Assembly (NCBI GenBank): GCA_030525455.1
Contig: JAUNER010000005.1
Coordinates: 43,830 to 107,829 of the forward strand
DNA from: Akkermansia sp.
GTDB taxonomy: Bacteria > Verrucomicrobiota > Verrucomicrobiia > Verrucomicrobiales > Akkermansiaceae
Reading direction: 5' to 3'
Length of the DNA: 64,000 nucleotides
This document shows positions 28,486-37,607 of the stretch, one piece after another. The translations under genes were made by a program, and so were the position numbers. The notes under the pieces are model-generated. The model did no database searches. It saw nothing but the letters and a program-made list of their open reading frames with translations, and was not told where the DNA came from. The first letter of the stretch is position 1; every line of letters begins with the position of its first letter.

Positions 28486-29922
28486 TTATGATAAATGATT
28501 TTCGTCCTTGATGACGACATATTCAAATGGGCGAATGCTAACCACACGGATAGGTGTACCTTTTTCTAGAATACCTTGTTGAGAAACTACTTCACAAATT
28601 TGACCATTGATAATGGCTTTTCCATTGGGTTTTAATTCTGTATTAGCAGTACCGAGGTCGCCAATTTGCACAGAGCCGATATTGACCGCTTCTCCGGCTG
28701 CCCCTCCGCTAATGGTGGTGTTAGAAATAGGGTTAAGTAGTTTGGTATCCGGTAGGTATTTCATCATGAGAGTGATGAGAATCGTGCTACCTGTAACCCC
28801 AATGACTAATTTCAATAAAGGCCATATAAGAATAGAGTAGAGCACCCCCACATCGCTCCAGTTATTATCACGCATGATGTGTTCCCATTCTAAGGTGCTA
28901 ATCATCCCTCCAAAGAGGGCTATCAAGATACAAATCCCCCCGGCTAAACCTGTGACAAAGGTTGTCGGGATAACAAAAATTTCTAGGATGATGAGAATAA
29001 TGCCGATGATTAACAACGCAACGGTTTCATAGCCGGCTAAGTTGCCTGCTACGTTGTTGCCAAAGAAGAAGAGTCCAAATGCAACTAAGGCAACCACGGC
29101 TCCTATGCCTGTGCCGGGCATTTTGAATTCTAGGTAAATCCCCCCTAAACCTAGTAAAATAAGAATCGGTGATGCCCAGGCAATCCATAAAGCAAGACTT
29201 TCAAATCCTGTGGGTGTGGCAACAATAAGTGGTGCATCTAATTTTTCTAAGGCGAGCAATTCGGCAAGGTCTTTTACAATACCTGTGGCCAATAGTGGCT
29301 TCCCATCCGGCATGATGAAAGTGGCTTCTTTGCTGGTAAGTGTGAGTAGAGCGTTTTTTTCGAGTGTAACAGAACCAAATTTTTGTTCTTTATCACATGG
29401 TATCATCATGGCTTTTACCACATCGGGGCGATACCCTTTTTCTGTAACTACAGAGCGAGTAAATGCACCAAAGGCACTTTCTGCTTTTTTGCGAACCATT
29501 TTATCCATTTCTTCACCGGAAGAATTGATAATACCAGCTGCTCCGATAGATGCCACGGGTGCCATGTAAATTTTATCGCAAGCGACGGAAATAAGAGCCC
29601 CTGCCGAAATAGCCTTTGTGTTGACAAAAGCATAGGTCGGGATTTTTATTTGTGGTAGGGTGTTGGTCATCATTTCGCAGGTTTCCCATGCCAGTCCACC
29701 GGGGGTGTTTAGTTCAAAGATGATGGCTTTGGCATTTTCTTCCTGAGCTCGCTTCATGATTCTATTCATATAGGCAAAGCTCGCTGAGCTTGTTAAGGAA
29801 TCTTCGCCTACGGGAATGACTACCACTTTGTCTGTATAGCTGTCCTCTGCATACCCTTGCGGACTAAAAAAACAAATGATGATGCCTAGTATCAGCAGTA
29901 GTTGGTAAAAGACTCGAATCAT
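28486..29922 (-). CDS. NfeD-type membrane-bound serine protease (ClpP-like)
   Basis: A 478-residue long-form NfeD protein. A signal peptide or membrane anchor is followed by a ClpP-like protease domain (IIFELNTPGGLAWETCEM, then the serine in TKAISAGALIS and the lysine region later). Four to five membrane segments and a C-terminal OB-fold NfeD domain complete it. Such proteins cooperate with stomatin-like proteins in membrane quality control; no stomatin gene is adjacent here. I start the gene at the second ATG (29922): a promoter with a -10 box 6 nt upstream overlaps the first ATG at 29943, and the signal peptide begins cleanly at MIRVF. Confidence 0.9.
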   Translation of the reverse strand: MIRVFYQLLLILGIIICFFSPQGYAEDSYTDKVVVIPVGEDSLTSSASFAYMNRIMKRAQEENAKAIIFELNTPGGLAWETCEMMTNTLPQIKIPTYAFVNTKAISAGALISVACDKIYMAPVASIGAAGIINSSGEEMDKMVRKKAESAFGAFTRSVVTEKGYRPDVVKAMMIPCDKEQKFGSVTLEKNALLTLTSKEATFIMPDGKPLLATGIVKDLAELLALEKLDAPLIVATPTGFESLALWIAWASPILILLGLGGIYLEFKMPGTGIGAVVALVAFGLFFFGNNVAGNLAGYETVALLIIGIILIILEIFVIPTTFVTGLAGGICILIALFGGMISTLEWEHIMRDNNWSDVGVLYSILIWPLLKLVIGVTGSTILITLMMKYLPDTKLLNPISNTTISGGAAGEAVNIGSVQIGDLGTANTELKPNGKAIINGQICEVVSQQGILEKGTPIRVVSIRPFEYVVIKDENHLS

Positions 29923-29928
29923 GCAATG

Positions 29929-29957
29929 ATATTGCCACAACATGGCCTCAGGCTCAA
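29929..29957 (-). promoter_or_regulatory. Possible nfeD promoter, leaderless arrangement
   Basis: On the - strand TTGAGC (29957-29952), a 17-nt spacer and CAATAT (29934-29929) are followed by 6 nt and the ATG at 29922. Confidence 0.45.
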
Positions 29958-30366
29958 TCTTGAATTGCGTCTCTAAAAGGCTTATTTTGACCTCTTGAAA
30001 AAAAATTTCAAAAAAATATAAAAATTTTTCTTCATTTGCCGGTATAATCTATATGGAGTCCTCTGTTAGACAAGATGCACATCGGATTACTATCCTCAAA
30101 TTATTATTTGCAACTTGCTTTTGTATGCAAGGTTTAGAAGTTAAAGTATCCTATTATCTTTGTCGGGGCTATGGTTTATTCAACCATCTTAGAAGCATCG
30201 AAAGTTTGCTTCTCTCATAATCCTGCATATTACGTTGATTCAACCAATATGCAGTCATGTTTTTCTAAATTTGAGAGGTGAAAATCAAATCTTATTTAGA
30301 ATCAACATTTTGATTACATTTGAAAAATTGCTACAGTTCAAACAGAACTAAAGTTAACTATAAAGT
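29944..30366 (+). other. Long structured leader in front of the first sigma-factor gene
   Basis: A TATAAT at 30043-30048 would give a leader of about 310 nt. It contains four successive hairpins: CTTGC/GCAAG (30114-30131), ATGGTT/AACCAT (30171-30187), AGAAGCA/TGCTTCT (30191-30213) and CTGCATATT/AATATGCAG (30223-30254). No open reading frame of note lies here. A regulatory 5' UTR is the simplest reading. A separate small RNA is an alternative. Confidence 0.45.
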
Positions 30367-31251
30367 ATGGCAAAACACCGTTCACACAAGACATCCGTTA
30401 CTCAGAACAATTCCCAAAAACAAAACAACAACAAAAATTCCGAATTGGCACAGCAAAATAGAGCATTATTTGTCGTGCTACATAGCTCAGATGAACAAAA
30501 GTCTGCAAAAGTAAGAGAACAAATCATCTGCACTAATGGAGGTTTGGTTCATGATATTGCGAAAAAATTTATAAAACGTGGCTGGGTTGATTCCAAAGAC
30601 ACGTTTTATCGCGATTTAATTCAAGAAGGGTATATCGGTCTTGTAAAAGCCGTAGATAGCTTTGACTGCACTCTCGGTGCCTCGTTTTCTACTCATGCAA
30701 CGTATCATATTAGGAAATATATTTATCAAGCCTATTACGAACAACGTCGCGTTGTAACATCTCGTTACTATGACGAATTGCTTTACGAGATAAATAAAGC
30801 CGAAAAAGATTTATTTGAGAAATTAGGTTATCTACCATCGGTAGAAGAAATAGCCAAGGAGAGGCAAATGAGTGTGACGAAGGTTTTGGAAGTCATAGAT
30901 TTTGCCCAAGCCCCGGTTTCTCTTAATTCTCCTGTCGGCGATTCCGGTGAGGCTTCCTATGGTGATTTTATTGAAGATACATCTACAAAAACTCCTTTAG
31001 AAATAGTTATAAGTCTTTCTCTTCGAGAATATCTACACGCTATGCTTCGTGCATTAGACAAACAAGAACTCGATGTTATAGAGCTTCGCTACGGGATTGT
31101 AGATGGGGAAGCTTGTAAATTGAATGCGATTGCCGAGTTCCTCAATCTTCCTTATCGTAAGGTGCGTCAACTTGAAGCTAATGCACTGATGAAGCTACGA
31201 ATGCTTATGGCTTCTGAGTTTGATGAAGATTTCGTCTCATCGGTGGCATAA
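30367..31251 (+). CDS. Sigma-70 family RNA polymerase sigma factor, divergent, first of three
   Basis: A 294-residue sigma-70 family protein with regions 2, 3 and 4 but no region 1.1. Region 2 has RDLIQEGYIGLVKAVDSFD, and its 2.3-2.4 stretch reads STHATYHIRKYIYQA. The usual tryptophan pair ([10 protein letters not shown]), which opens the promoter, is replaced by Tyr-His. Region 3 includes LPSVEEIAKERQMSV and SLNSPVGDSGEASYGDFIED. Region 4 (ELDVIELRYGI, then LNLPYRKVRQLEANALMKL) is complete but diverged. The N-terminus is N/Q/K-rich. It is an alternative sigma factor with probably altered promoter melting, followed by another sigma-like gene and rpoD. Confidence 0.85.
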   Translation: MAKHRSHKTSVTQNNSQKQNNNKNSELAQQNRALFVVLHSSDEQKSAKVREQIICTNGGLVHDIAKKFIKRGWVDSKDTFYRDLIQEGYIGLVKAVDSFDCTLGASFSTHATYHIRKYIYQAYYEQRRVVTSRYYDELLYEINKAEKDLFEKLGYLPSVEEIAKERQMSVTKVLEVIDFAQAPVSLNSPVGDSGEASYGDFIEDTSTKTPLEIVISLSLREYLHAMLRALDKQELDVIELRYGIVDGEACKLNAIAEFLNLPYRKVRQLEANALMKLRMLMASEFDEDFVSSVA

Positions 31252-31272
31252 GTAAGAATTCCGGAATTCAAA

Positions 31273-31314
31273 TTTACTTCATGTTTCACTTTTATGAGTG
31301 AAGCATGGAGTAAA
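31273..31314 (+). repeat. Long near-perfect hairpin between the first two sigma genes
   Basis: Two 18-nt arms (31273-31290 and 31297-31314) pair fully with three G-T pairs around the loop TTTATG. No T run follows on the + strand, so it is not a standard terminator. A GAATTCCGGAATTC palindrome lies just upstream. Confidence 0.6.
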
Positions 31315-31473
31315 AGAGAAAGAGGGGTGCAAAATTGAGGGGTAAGCCCTTAGAAATTTTCTCACCCGGCTCGTATCGGTAAACTAAGTGATGTGATTTT
31401 TGCTTGCAGGTAGATAAAAAAGTGCTTAGAATGAAAGTTCAATAAGAATTTATAAATTGAGAAATGCAGTGGG

Positions 31474-31479
31474 TATAAT
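31474..31479 (+). promoter_or_regulatory. -10 box of the truncated sigma-like gene, leaderless arrangement
   Basis: A perfect TATAAT ends 6 nt before the ATG at 31486. No recognisable TTGACA-like -35 is present at the right distance, so activation or another sigma factor may be involved. Confidence 0.5.
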
Positions 31480-31485
31480 AAAACT

Positions 31486-32154
31486 ATGATGAAAGAAGAA
31501 GATTTAGAAAACAAAAAGCTAACAGAGGAGGTCTCGGGGGAGTACATAAATTCGTCTCCTGAGGACTACAATGGGCTTCGTAGCTATATCAATCAAATCT
31601 TAGAAACAAAGTTGTTGTCTGAGGAAGAAGAAATAAACCTGTTTAAGGAACTTGAAAATGCGGCTCCAGAGAAAAAAGTGCATATCAGAAATAAAATTAT
31701 GGAAGCTAATTTGCGCTGGGTCGTAAATATTGCAATGGAATATACGTCCAAGAATGGCGTACCTCTTCTTGACCTTATTCAAGAGGGTAATATTGGTTTG
31801 AAGAAGGCGGTGGATAATTTTGATTATAGGAAAGGTTTTCGGTTTTCTACGTATTCTCGCAAAATTATTCTCCAGGCCATTTCTTCTGCCGCAAAAAACA
31901 ATGCTTATTTGCTTCACGTTCCGGAAAAAGTTCACACGGAATATAATAAAATCAAATCTGTAGAGAAAAAGCTTACTGAGCGTCTCGACCGTAAGCCTAC
32001 GATAGAAGAAATAGCTGCCGATGAGGAAATTGAAATATCGGCATCCCGTATTTTTCTGATTTTAAATGCTAGGAAGCAATGGGATTCTTTACAAGAAAAG
32101 ATAGAGCAGGTATCTGATGATACAGATGAAGTTCCCGGAGGGGAATTTGTTTGA
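31486..32154 (+). CDS. Sigma-70-like protein lacking region 4, second of three
   Basis: A 222-residue protein that aligns with regions 1.2, 2 and 3 of the housekeeping sigma factor. It keeps LRSYINQILETKLLSEEEEINLF, IMEANLRWVVNIAMEYTSKNG and [31 protein letters not shown]. The motif following STY is RKIILQAI instead of ATWWIRQAI, so the promoter-melting tryptophans are missing. After a region-3 segment (LDRKPTIEEIAADEEI) the protein ends in an acidic tail. Region 4, which binds the -35 box and the beta flap, is absent, and I find no region-4 coding remnant downstream. It may be a partial sigma or an antagonist; function unknown. Confidence 0.8.
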   Translation: MMKEEDLENKKLTEEVSGEYINSSPEDYNGLRSYINQILETKLLSEEEEINLFKELENAAPEKKVHIRNKIMEANLRWVVNIAMEYTSKNGVPLLDLIQEGNIGLKKAVDNFDYRKGFRFSTYSRKIILQAISSAAKNNAYLLHVPEKVHTEYNKIKSVEKKLTERLDRKPTIEEIAADEEIEISASRIFLILNARKQWDSLQEKIEQVSDDTDEVPGGEFV

Positions 32155-32311
32155 CGAGAATGATTAAATAAAAGATTCCTCATTTTCGTGGGGATTTCTC
32201 TAAATGAGATTCCTTTGTTCATTGTTTCGTACGTCCGGCTATGGTGATGATGGCTGGCGTGCGTTGAGAAAATTTTTCTGCTCAGATGATGACAAATCTT
32301 GAAAGATTGCG

Positions 32312-32340
32312 TTGACCTGAGGAGTAGAATATAATATAAT
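32312..32340 (+). promoter_or_regulatory. Promoter of rpoD
   Basis: TTGACC (32312-32317), 17 nt and TATAAT (32335-32340). A second TTGACA at 32352-32357, 16 nt before TATTGT, could be an additional start. The rpoD ATG is at 32409. Confidence 0.7.
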
Positions 32341-32408
32341 TTGTCCACCATTTGACAAGGTGCTATATTGGTGTATTGTGCCCAAATGGTTCTTTGTCGT
32401 TTGTTATT

Positions 32409-34697
32409 ATGAGTAAGTCCGAAAAAAAATCCACTGATTCGTCTGCCAAGGAAAAGGGTAAGAAGACGCCGCAAAATGTTGAAACCAAGGGAGCTGTAAA
32501 GACAAAGGGTAGCTCCGCTTCAAAAAAGACTGAGGTTGCCAAAAAGGCTGATTCTGCAAAAAAAGCTCCGGTTAAAGCTTCTGCTCCTAAATCTGCTGAC
32601 GTAAAGAAAGTTTCTGCTGCTAAAGCTGATGCATCAAAGGCTTCTTCCAAAAAGGTTGCTTCTGAAAAGAAAGCTGAGCCTAAAAAAGCTAATGAGGAAA
32701 AAGTAGAGTCCAAAAAGCCTGCCGCTAAAAAATCAGCTTCTGCTAAAAAAGCCGCAGCCCCTGCCGCAAAGGCAGAAACAGCGGCTAAATCTACCGCCCC
32801 AAAGACTTCTGCAAAGGCTGTTGATAAAAAGCCGGTAGCTAATAAAGTCGAAGTTGCTAAGAAAGCTGAGGCTAAAAAGCCATCTTCATCAAAGAAAGAG
32901 GCGAAAAAGGCTGAACCAACCCAGGAAGAAACAAAGCCCGCTCCGGCAAAAGCAAAAAAACCAGCTAGTAAGAAGCCTGTCGACCAGAAGCCAAAAGAAG
33001 CCCCTGAAGATAAGAAAAATAAAAAAACCACTGCTTCTTCTAAAAAGCCTCAAATTTCTGAACCCGAAGAAGAAACTTCTTCAACTTTGGACAGTGCAGA
33101 GATTCATGAGAAAATTCGTGAACTTGTCAAGTTAGGTAAGGAGCAAACTTACTTGACCTTTGACGATATTAACGAAATTTTGCCAAATGATATTGTAGAC
33201 CAGAATGACTACGAAAACATAATGGAACGTTTGCGTAGCATGGGCTTTGATATTATTGATGCATCTGATGTTGATAGTTACACCGACCGTGCTCGTGGAG
33301 CCTCTGATGATGAGGATGATGACGATAAGATGGAGGCAAAGCTTGACATCTTAGACGACCCGGTGCGTATGTACTTGAAGCAGATGGGGCAGGTTGAGTT
33401 ATTAACTCGTGAGCAAGAAGTTTCTATTTCTAAGAAGATTGAGGACTCTGAGCAGGAAGTTCAGCGTTGTTTCCATCGTTTTGGTTTAGTTTTCCCATGG
33501 TATATGGAATTGGCATCTAAGCTGAAAGATAACCATGAGAGATTTGACCGAATCGTTCAGGATAAGAAGATAGAAACACGTGAGCGTTACTTAAAGCAAT
33601 TAGATAGTCAAATCTTCAAGATTGGCGATTTGTATCATGAAACGGCTTCTGTTTATAGAAGTTACTATGTGAGCCGTGAAGGCTCCGGGGCTAAGCGTCG
33701 TTATTATGATAAGTTCCTTGAATTGCAAAAAGAGCTTATCACTAATATCGAGAACCTTGGCTTTAAGTACAGAATCGTAGATAACTTCTGTAAGCAGGTT
33801 GACGTTGTACGGAAGAATGTAAAAGCCGTGCAGCTTCGCTTAGCAAAATCTCCTAACAATAAGGATTTAAAGGAGTATTTGGCAGAGCTTGAGTTGCGTA
33901 TGTGGATGAAAGTCGATGAGATGGATGAAGCATATCGAGACCTCAAGAACTGGCTTGGCAAAGCTCGTCGTGCCAAATCTGAAATGGTCGAGGCTAACCT
34001 GCGTCTGGTTATTTCAATTGCCAAGAAATATACAAACCGTGGTTTGCCGTTCCTAGACCTTATTCAGGAGGGGAATATCGGTTTGATGAAAGCCGTTGAG
34101 AAGTTCGAGTACAGACGCGGCTATAAGTTCTCTACCTATGCTACATGGTGGATTCGTCAGGCTATTACCCGTGCTATAGCAGACCAAGCTCGTACTATTC
34201 GAATTCCTGTGCACATGATTGAGACTATCAATAAGCTCATGCGTGTGCAGAAACAACTCGTGCAGGAATATGGTCGCGAACCTACGTCTGAGGAAATCGC
34301 AGAGGAAATTCACATGCCTGTGGAACGTGTGCGTTCTGTGCTAAAGATGGCTCAGCAGCCTATCTCATTGCAAGCACCGGTGGGTGATTCGGATGATGCT
34401 TCCTTTGGTGACTTTATTGAGGATAAATCTGCTGAAAATCCTATGGAAGAAGCTTCCTTTGCCTTCCTTAAAGAAAAACTCAGAGATGTGCTTGACTCTC
34501 TCAGTGACCGTGAACGCGAGGTTATCGAACAGCGATTTGGGCTTCGTGACCGTACGGCTCGCACACTTGAAGAAGTGGGGCATCAGTTCAACGTAACTCG
34601 TGAGCGTATTCGTCAGATTGAAGCTAAGGCTCTGAGGAAGTTGCGTCACCCATCTCGTCTTGATAAAATTAAGGGGTTCTTACAGAACGATATGTAA
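32409..34697 (+). CDS. rpoD: RNA polymerase primary sigma factor RpoD with lysine-rich N-terminal extension
   Basis: A 762-residue housekeeping sigma factor. Residues 1 to ~225 are an extra Lys/Ala/Ser/Pro-rich extension resembling histone H1 tails (many KKA and AKK repeats). Region 1.1 begins near residue 229 ([24 protein letters not shown]). Region 1.2 has [21 protein letters not shown]. The non-conserved region and region 2 follow ([35 protein letters not shown]). Region 3 and region 4 ([44 protein letters not shown]) complete it. I use the ATG at 32409; the in-frame TTG at 32352 is part of a -35 box. dnaG follows, the conserved pairing. Confidence 0.97.
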   Translation: MSKSEKKSTDSSAKEKGKKTPQNVETKGAVKTKGSSASKKTEVAKKADSAKKAPVKASAPKSADVKKVSAAKADASKASSKKVASEKKAEPKKANEEKVESKKPAAKKSASAKKAAAPAAKAETAAKSTAPKTSAKAVDKKPVANKVEVAKKAEAKKPSSSKKEAKKAEPTQEETKPAPAKAKKPASKKPVDQKPKEAPEDKKNKKTTASSKKPQISEPEEETSSTLDSAEIHEKIRELVKLGKEQTYLTFDDINEILPNDIVDQNDYENIMERLRSMGFDIIDASDVDSYTDRARGASDDEDDDDKMEAKLDILDDPVRMYLKQMGQVELLTREQEVSISKKIEDSEQEVQRCFHRFGLVFPWYMELASKLKDNHERFDRIVQDKKIETRERYLKQLDSQIFKIGDLYHETASVYRSYYVSREGSGAKRRYYDKFLELQKELITNIENLGFKYRIVDNFCKQVDVVRKNVKAVQLRLAKSPNNKDLKEYLAELELRMWMKVDEMDEAYRDLKNWLGKARRAKSEMVEANLRLVISIAKKYTNRGLPFLDLIQEGNIGLMKAVEKFEYRRGYKFSTYATWWIRQAITRAIADQARTIRIPVHMIETINKLMRVQKQLVQEYGREPTSEEIAEEIHMPVERVRSVLKMAQQPISLQAPVGDSDDASFGDFIEDKSAENPMEEASFAFLKEKLRDVLDSLSDREREVIEQRFGLRDRTARTLEEVGHQFNVTRERIRQIEAKALRKLRHPSRLDKIKGFLQNDM

Positions 34698-34709
34698 GTT
34701 ATTTGATTT

Positions 34710-34758
34710 ATTCGCACACCGATTCTATGGTAGGAGTTTGGTGTGCGAATAGTTTTTT
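34710..34758 (+). terminator. Terminator between rpoD and dnaG
   Basis: ATTCGCACACC and GGTGTGCGAAT form an 11-bp stem around a 19-nt loop, followed by a T run at 34753-34758. It lies just before the dnaG start (34774), so it may attenuate dnaG transcription. Confidence 0.75.
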
Positions 34759-34773
34759 AGACAAGATGGATTC

Positions 34774-36606
34774 ATGGGTAGAATTGATGAGGAGAGTATA
34801 AAAAAAGTACTCGAGGCTACGGACATCGTGGACGTAGTTAGCTCCTATCTTACCCTTAAGCGAGCCGGGTCACGGTGGAAGGCTTGTTGTCCTTTTCACA
34901 ATGAAAAAACGCCGTCTTTTAGCATTGATCCGGTTCGTCAGATTTTTAAGTGTTTTGGTTGTGGTGTTGGAGGGACGGCTATCACGTTTGTGATGAAGAT
35001 AGAGAATTTGAGCTTTGTCGAGGCTGTAAGAAAGCTCTCTGAGAAAGCCGGGATTCATTTGATTGAGGAGACCTACGACCCGCAGTTAGATAAGATTCGT
35101 CGAGCGAAATCGGCTATTTTACAAGCAAATCAGAAAGCGGCTGATTATTTTCATCGTCTATTGTTTACGTCACCTCAAGCACAAGAGGCTCGTGAGTATT
35201 TAAAGTCGCGTGGGTTTGATGAACAAATGGCGAAGAATTGGAAGATTGGCTGGGCTCCGATACATTCCGGCGAATTTTTATCTTGGGGGCGAGCCGAGGG
35301 GATGAGAGATTCCGTGCTGATAGATGCGGGGCTGGTGAGTCGTGGTGATAGGGGGGATATTTATGCTCGGTTCAAGGATAGATTGATGTTCCCTATTTAC
35401 AATGAATATGGGGAATGTGTCGCTTTTTCAGGGCGAATTTTAAAGGCAAAGGAAAACACGGGGAAATACGTCAATACTCCGGAAACATCTGTATTCAAAA
35501 AAGGGAATGTTGTCTTTGGGCTGGACAAGGCAAAAACTCATATTAGCCGCCGTGGGCGTGTGTTATTGTGTGAGGGGCAGATTGATGTGATTGCTTGTCA
35601 TGAAGCAGGGGTGAAGTACGCCGTTGCACCATTGGGCACAGCTTTTACCCCGGAACACGCTAAATTGCTGTCCAGATATACGGAAAATGTAGTGCTTTGT
35701 TTCGATGCGGATAAAGCCGGGATGAATGCAGCCAATAAAGCATTTAAGCTATTGGCTCCTTTAAAGAAAACCATTTATTTGGCAGAGTTGTCGCAGGGTG
35801 ATGACCCGGATTCATTTATTAAAGCACATGGTGCAGAGGCCTTTAGCTCGCTTATAGATGAGGCAAAGCCTTTTTTTGATGTTCGTCTGGCTCGTGCAAA
35901 AATTCAGGGCGTTATTTCAGATGCGGTGCAGCGAACTGCCTTGGCACATGAGCTTTCTGAGCTTATTGCACACGTGGCAGATGCCATTGCCAGAGATGCC
36001 ATTATTTCGACAGTAGCTACTTATCTGCGTTTGAGTATAGATGATTTGCGTGAAGCGGTGCGTTCTGATATCAAGAAGATTGAAAAAGAGGGGAAAGCAC
36101 GTGAATTTCGTGAAGCTACTCCTACCACTTCTTCAGCCCAGTCTACTGTGGATTTAGAGGCAGTACCACTTCTGCCTATTACTATCAATCGTTCGATTGC
36201 CACCTTGTGCGAGCTTGCTCTTCAGCATTTAGAGGCTCAGAATATGATTGCTGACCGCATTGAGGAGTTACTTGTGCCTATGGCAGAGTTGCCAGGAGGT
36301 AACATATTAAAAAAAATCTTGGAAAAATCTCCATCTCCGGATGAACCTATGGCTGTGCAGGCATTTATAGAAACATTGCCACGCAATGAGCAAGAGGCTC
36401 TTCGTAAGCTCGAGCTTCAGCCTATCCCTATTACAGACATCAATGAGACAGTGCAGGAGGCTTGCCAAGGGGTGGCTAGGGAAAATATTTCTCATCACAT
36501 CAAAATTTTAAAATCAGAACTTGATTCTGCAGAGTTATCAGATTCAGATAAAATGATGCGAATGGTAAAAATTGTGGAGTTGAGTCGTTTGCTCAATTCT
36601 ATGTAG
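34774..36606 (+). CDS. dnaG: DNA primase
   Basis: The 610-residue primase makes RNA primers at the replication fork. The N-terminal CHC2 zinc ribbon has C39, H42, C60 and C63 (CCPFHNEKTPSFSI, FKCFGCG). The catalytic core includes EYGECVAFSGRIL, and the TOPRIM domain has LLCEGQIDVIACHEAG and CFDADKAGMNAA. The C-terminal part would bind the DnaB helicase. Length is normal. It follows rpoD after a terminator-like hairpin; together the two recall the macromolecular-synthesis operon, in reversed order and without rpsU. Confidence 0.97.
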   Translation: MGRIDEESIKKVLEATDIVDVVSSYLTLKRAGSRWKACCPFHNEKTPSFSIDPVRQIFKCFGCGVGGTAITFVMKIENLSFVEAVRKLSEKAGIHLIEETYDPQLDKIRRAKSAILQANQKAADYFHRLLFTSPQAQEAREYLKSRGFDEQMAKNWKIGWAPIHSGEFLSWGRAEGMRDSVLIDAGLVSRGDRGDIYARFKDRLMFPIYNEYGECVAFSGRILKAKENTGKYVNTPETSVFKKGNVVFGLDKAKTHISRRGRVLLCEGQIDVIACHEAGVKYAVAPLGTAFTPEHAKLLSRYTENVVLCFDADKAGMNAANKAFKLLAPLKKTIYLAELSQGDDPDSFIKAHGAEAFSSLIDEAKPFFDVRLARAKIQGVISDAVQRTALAHELSELIAHVADAIARDAIISTVATYLRLSIDDLREAVRSDIKKIEKEGKAREFREATPTTSSAQSTVDLEAVPLLPITINRSIATLCELALQHLEAQNMIADRIEELLVPMAELPGGNILKKILEKSPSPDEPMAVQAFIETLPRNEQEALRKLELQPIPITDINETVQEACQGVARENISHHIKILKSELDSAELSDSDKMMRMVKIVELSRLLNSM

Positions 36607-36622
36607 AGAAGGGGAATTTTTT

Positions 36623-37396
36623 ATGTATCTTTTATCTATTCCGGGGCGAGTCTTATTTTGCTTGGTTTTATCCGTTTTTTTTGTTTCTTGTGTTACAAAA
36701 AAATCTCGTTATTTACCTAAAGACACGCCTCTTGCTTTAGAACAGGAAAATTTACCTTTCCTTGAATCAGGCTTTGTTTATGTAGATACCGTTGCCCCCT
36801 TGGTTAAGGTAGATTTGATGTATGCCGGGAATGAGAATTTTGTGGGGCGACCACTTGCCGGTTATCGCGGTAAACGAGCAATTCTTCGCATTGAGGCAGC
36901 AGAGGCCTTGCGTCTTGTTTCTGAAGATTTAGCTACTAGCGGTTACACTTTGCTAATAAAGGATGCCTATCGTCCGCATACGGCAATGCTTGATGTTGCC
37001 GCTTGGGGTAAAGACATAAGCGACCAAAAAATGAAGGCTCTTTATTATCCTCATATTGATAAGAAAAAGATTTTTGAAGATAAATACATCAGAGACATTT
37101 CTGAGCACTCTCGCGGTGTAGCTGTAGATGTGACTTTACTAGATTCCCTTACCGGGAAAGAACTTGATATGGGTGGTCGTGTTGATTTGCTGGACCCTAG
37201 CTCTGCTACAGATTCTAAGCTCGTGAGTGACCAAGTTTTTCGCAATCGTCAGTTGCTTAAAAATACGTTTCGTAAACATGGTTTTGCCAACTATGCCCCG
37301 GAATGGTGGCATTACCGCCTTATCAACGAACCGGAAAAAACACTCTATTTCTACTTCCCCCTTTGGGATGGAATGATACCGCGTCAGAAAAATTAG
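36623..37396 (+). CDS. VanX-like D-Ala-D-Ala dipeptidase lipoprotein (M15D)
   Basis: A 257-residue zinc peptidase of the M15D group, which hydrolyses D-Ala-D-Ala. It has a lipoprotein signal peptide with the lipobox ending at C23 (FFVSC). The zinc ligands are in SEHSRGVAVDV (His, Asp) and PEWWHYR (Glu, His). KDAYRPHTAM carries the conserved arginine. VanX of vancomycin-resistance operons is cytosolic, so a membrane-tethered version more likely recycles peptidoglycan peptides in the periplasm. No vanA or vanH is present. A purine-rich AAGGGG lies about 8 nt before the start. Confidence 0.88.
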   Translation: MYLLSIPGRVLFCLVLSVFFVSCVTKKSRYLPKDTPLALEQENLPFLESGFVYVDTVAPLVKVDLMYAGNENFVGRPLAGYRGKRAILRIEAAEALRLVSEDLATSGYTLLIKDAYRPHTAMLDVAAWGKDISDQKMKALYYPHIDKKKIFEDKYIRDISEHSRGVAVDVTLLDSLTGKELDMGGRVDLLDPSSATDSKLVSDQVFRNRQLLKNTFRKHGFANYAPEWWHYRLINEPEKTLYFYFPLWDGMIPRQKN

Positions 37397-37607
37397 GGCG
37401 TTTAAGTATGGAGCTTTTGGGGGGCTTATTTCATTAAATTGTGAGCTGATTCTGCAAGAATCTATGCGGCGATATGGTATAAATTTACTTAATCCGGCAT
37501 TAGGTGTGGGTGCTTCCTATTTGTGAATTTCTCTAGAAAATAAACTCAATTTATCGTTTTCTTCGCAGGTTGCGAATTTTATATCGGGTGCCGGTCTTGA
37601 TTAAAAA

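Noticed and set aside
32352..32408. Extended TTG start for rpoD
   Set aside because: TTGACA here looks like a -35 box and the ATG at 32409 begins the normal lysine-rich sequence.
36623..37396. Vancomycin-resistance operon
   Set aside because: Only a VanX-like dipeptidase is present; no vanH, vanA or vanRS, and it has a lipoprotein signal.
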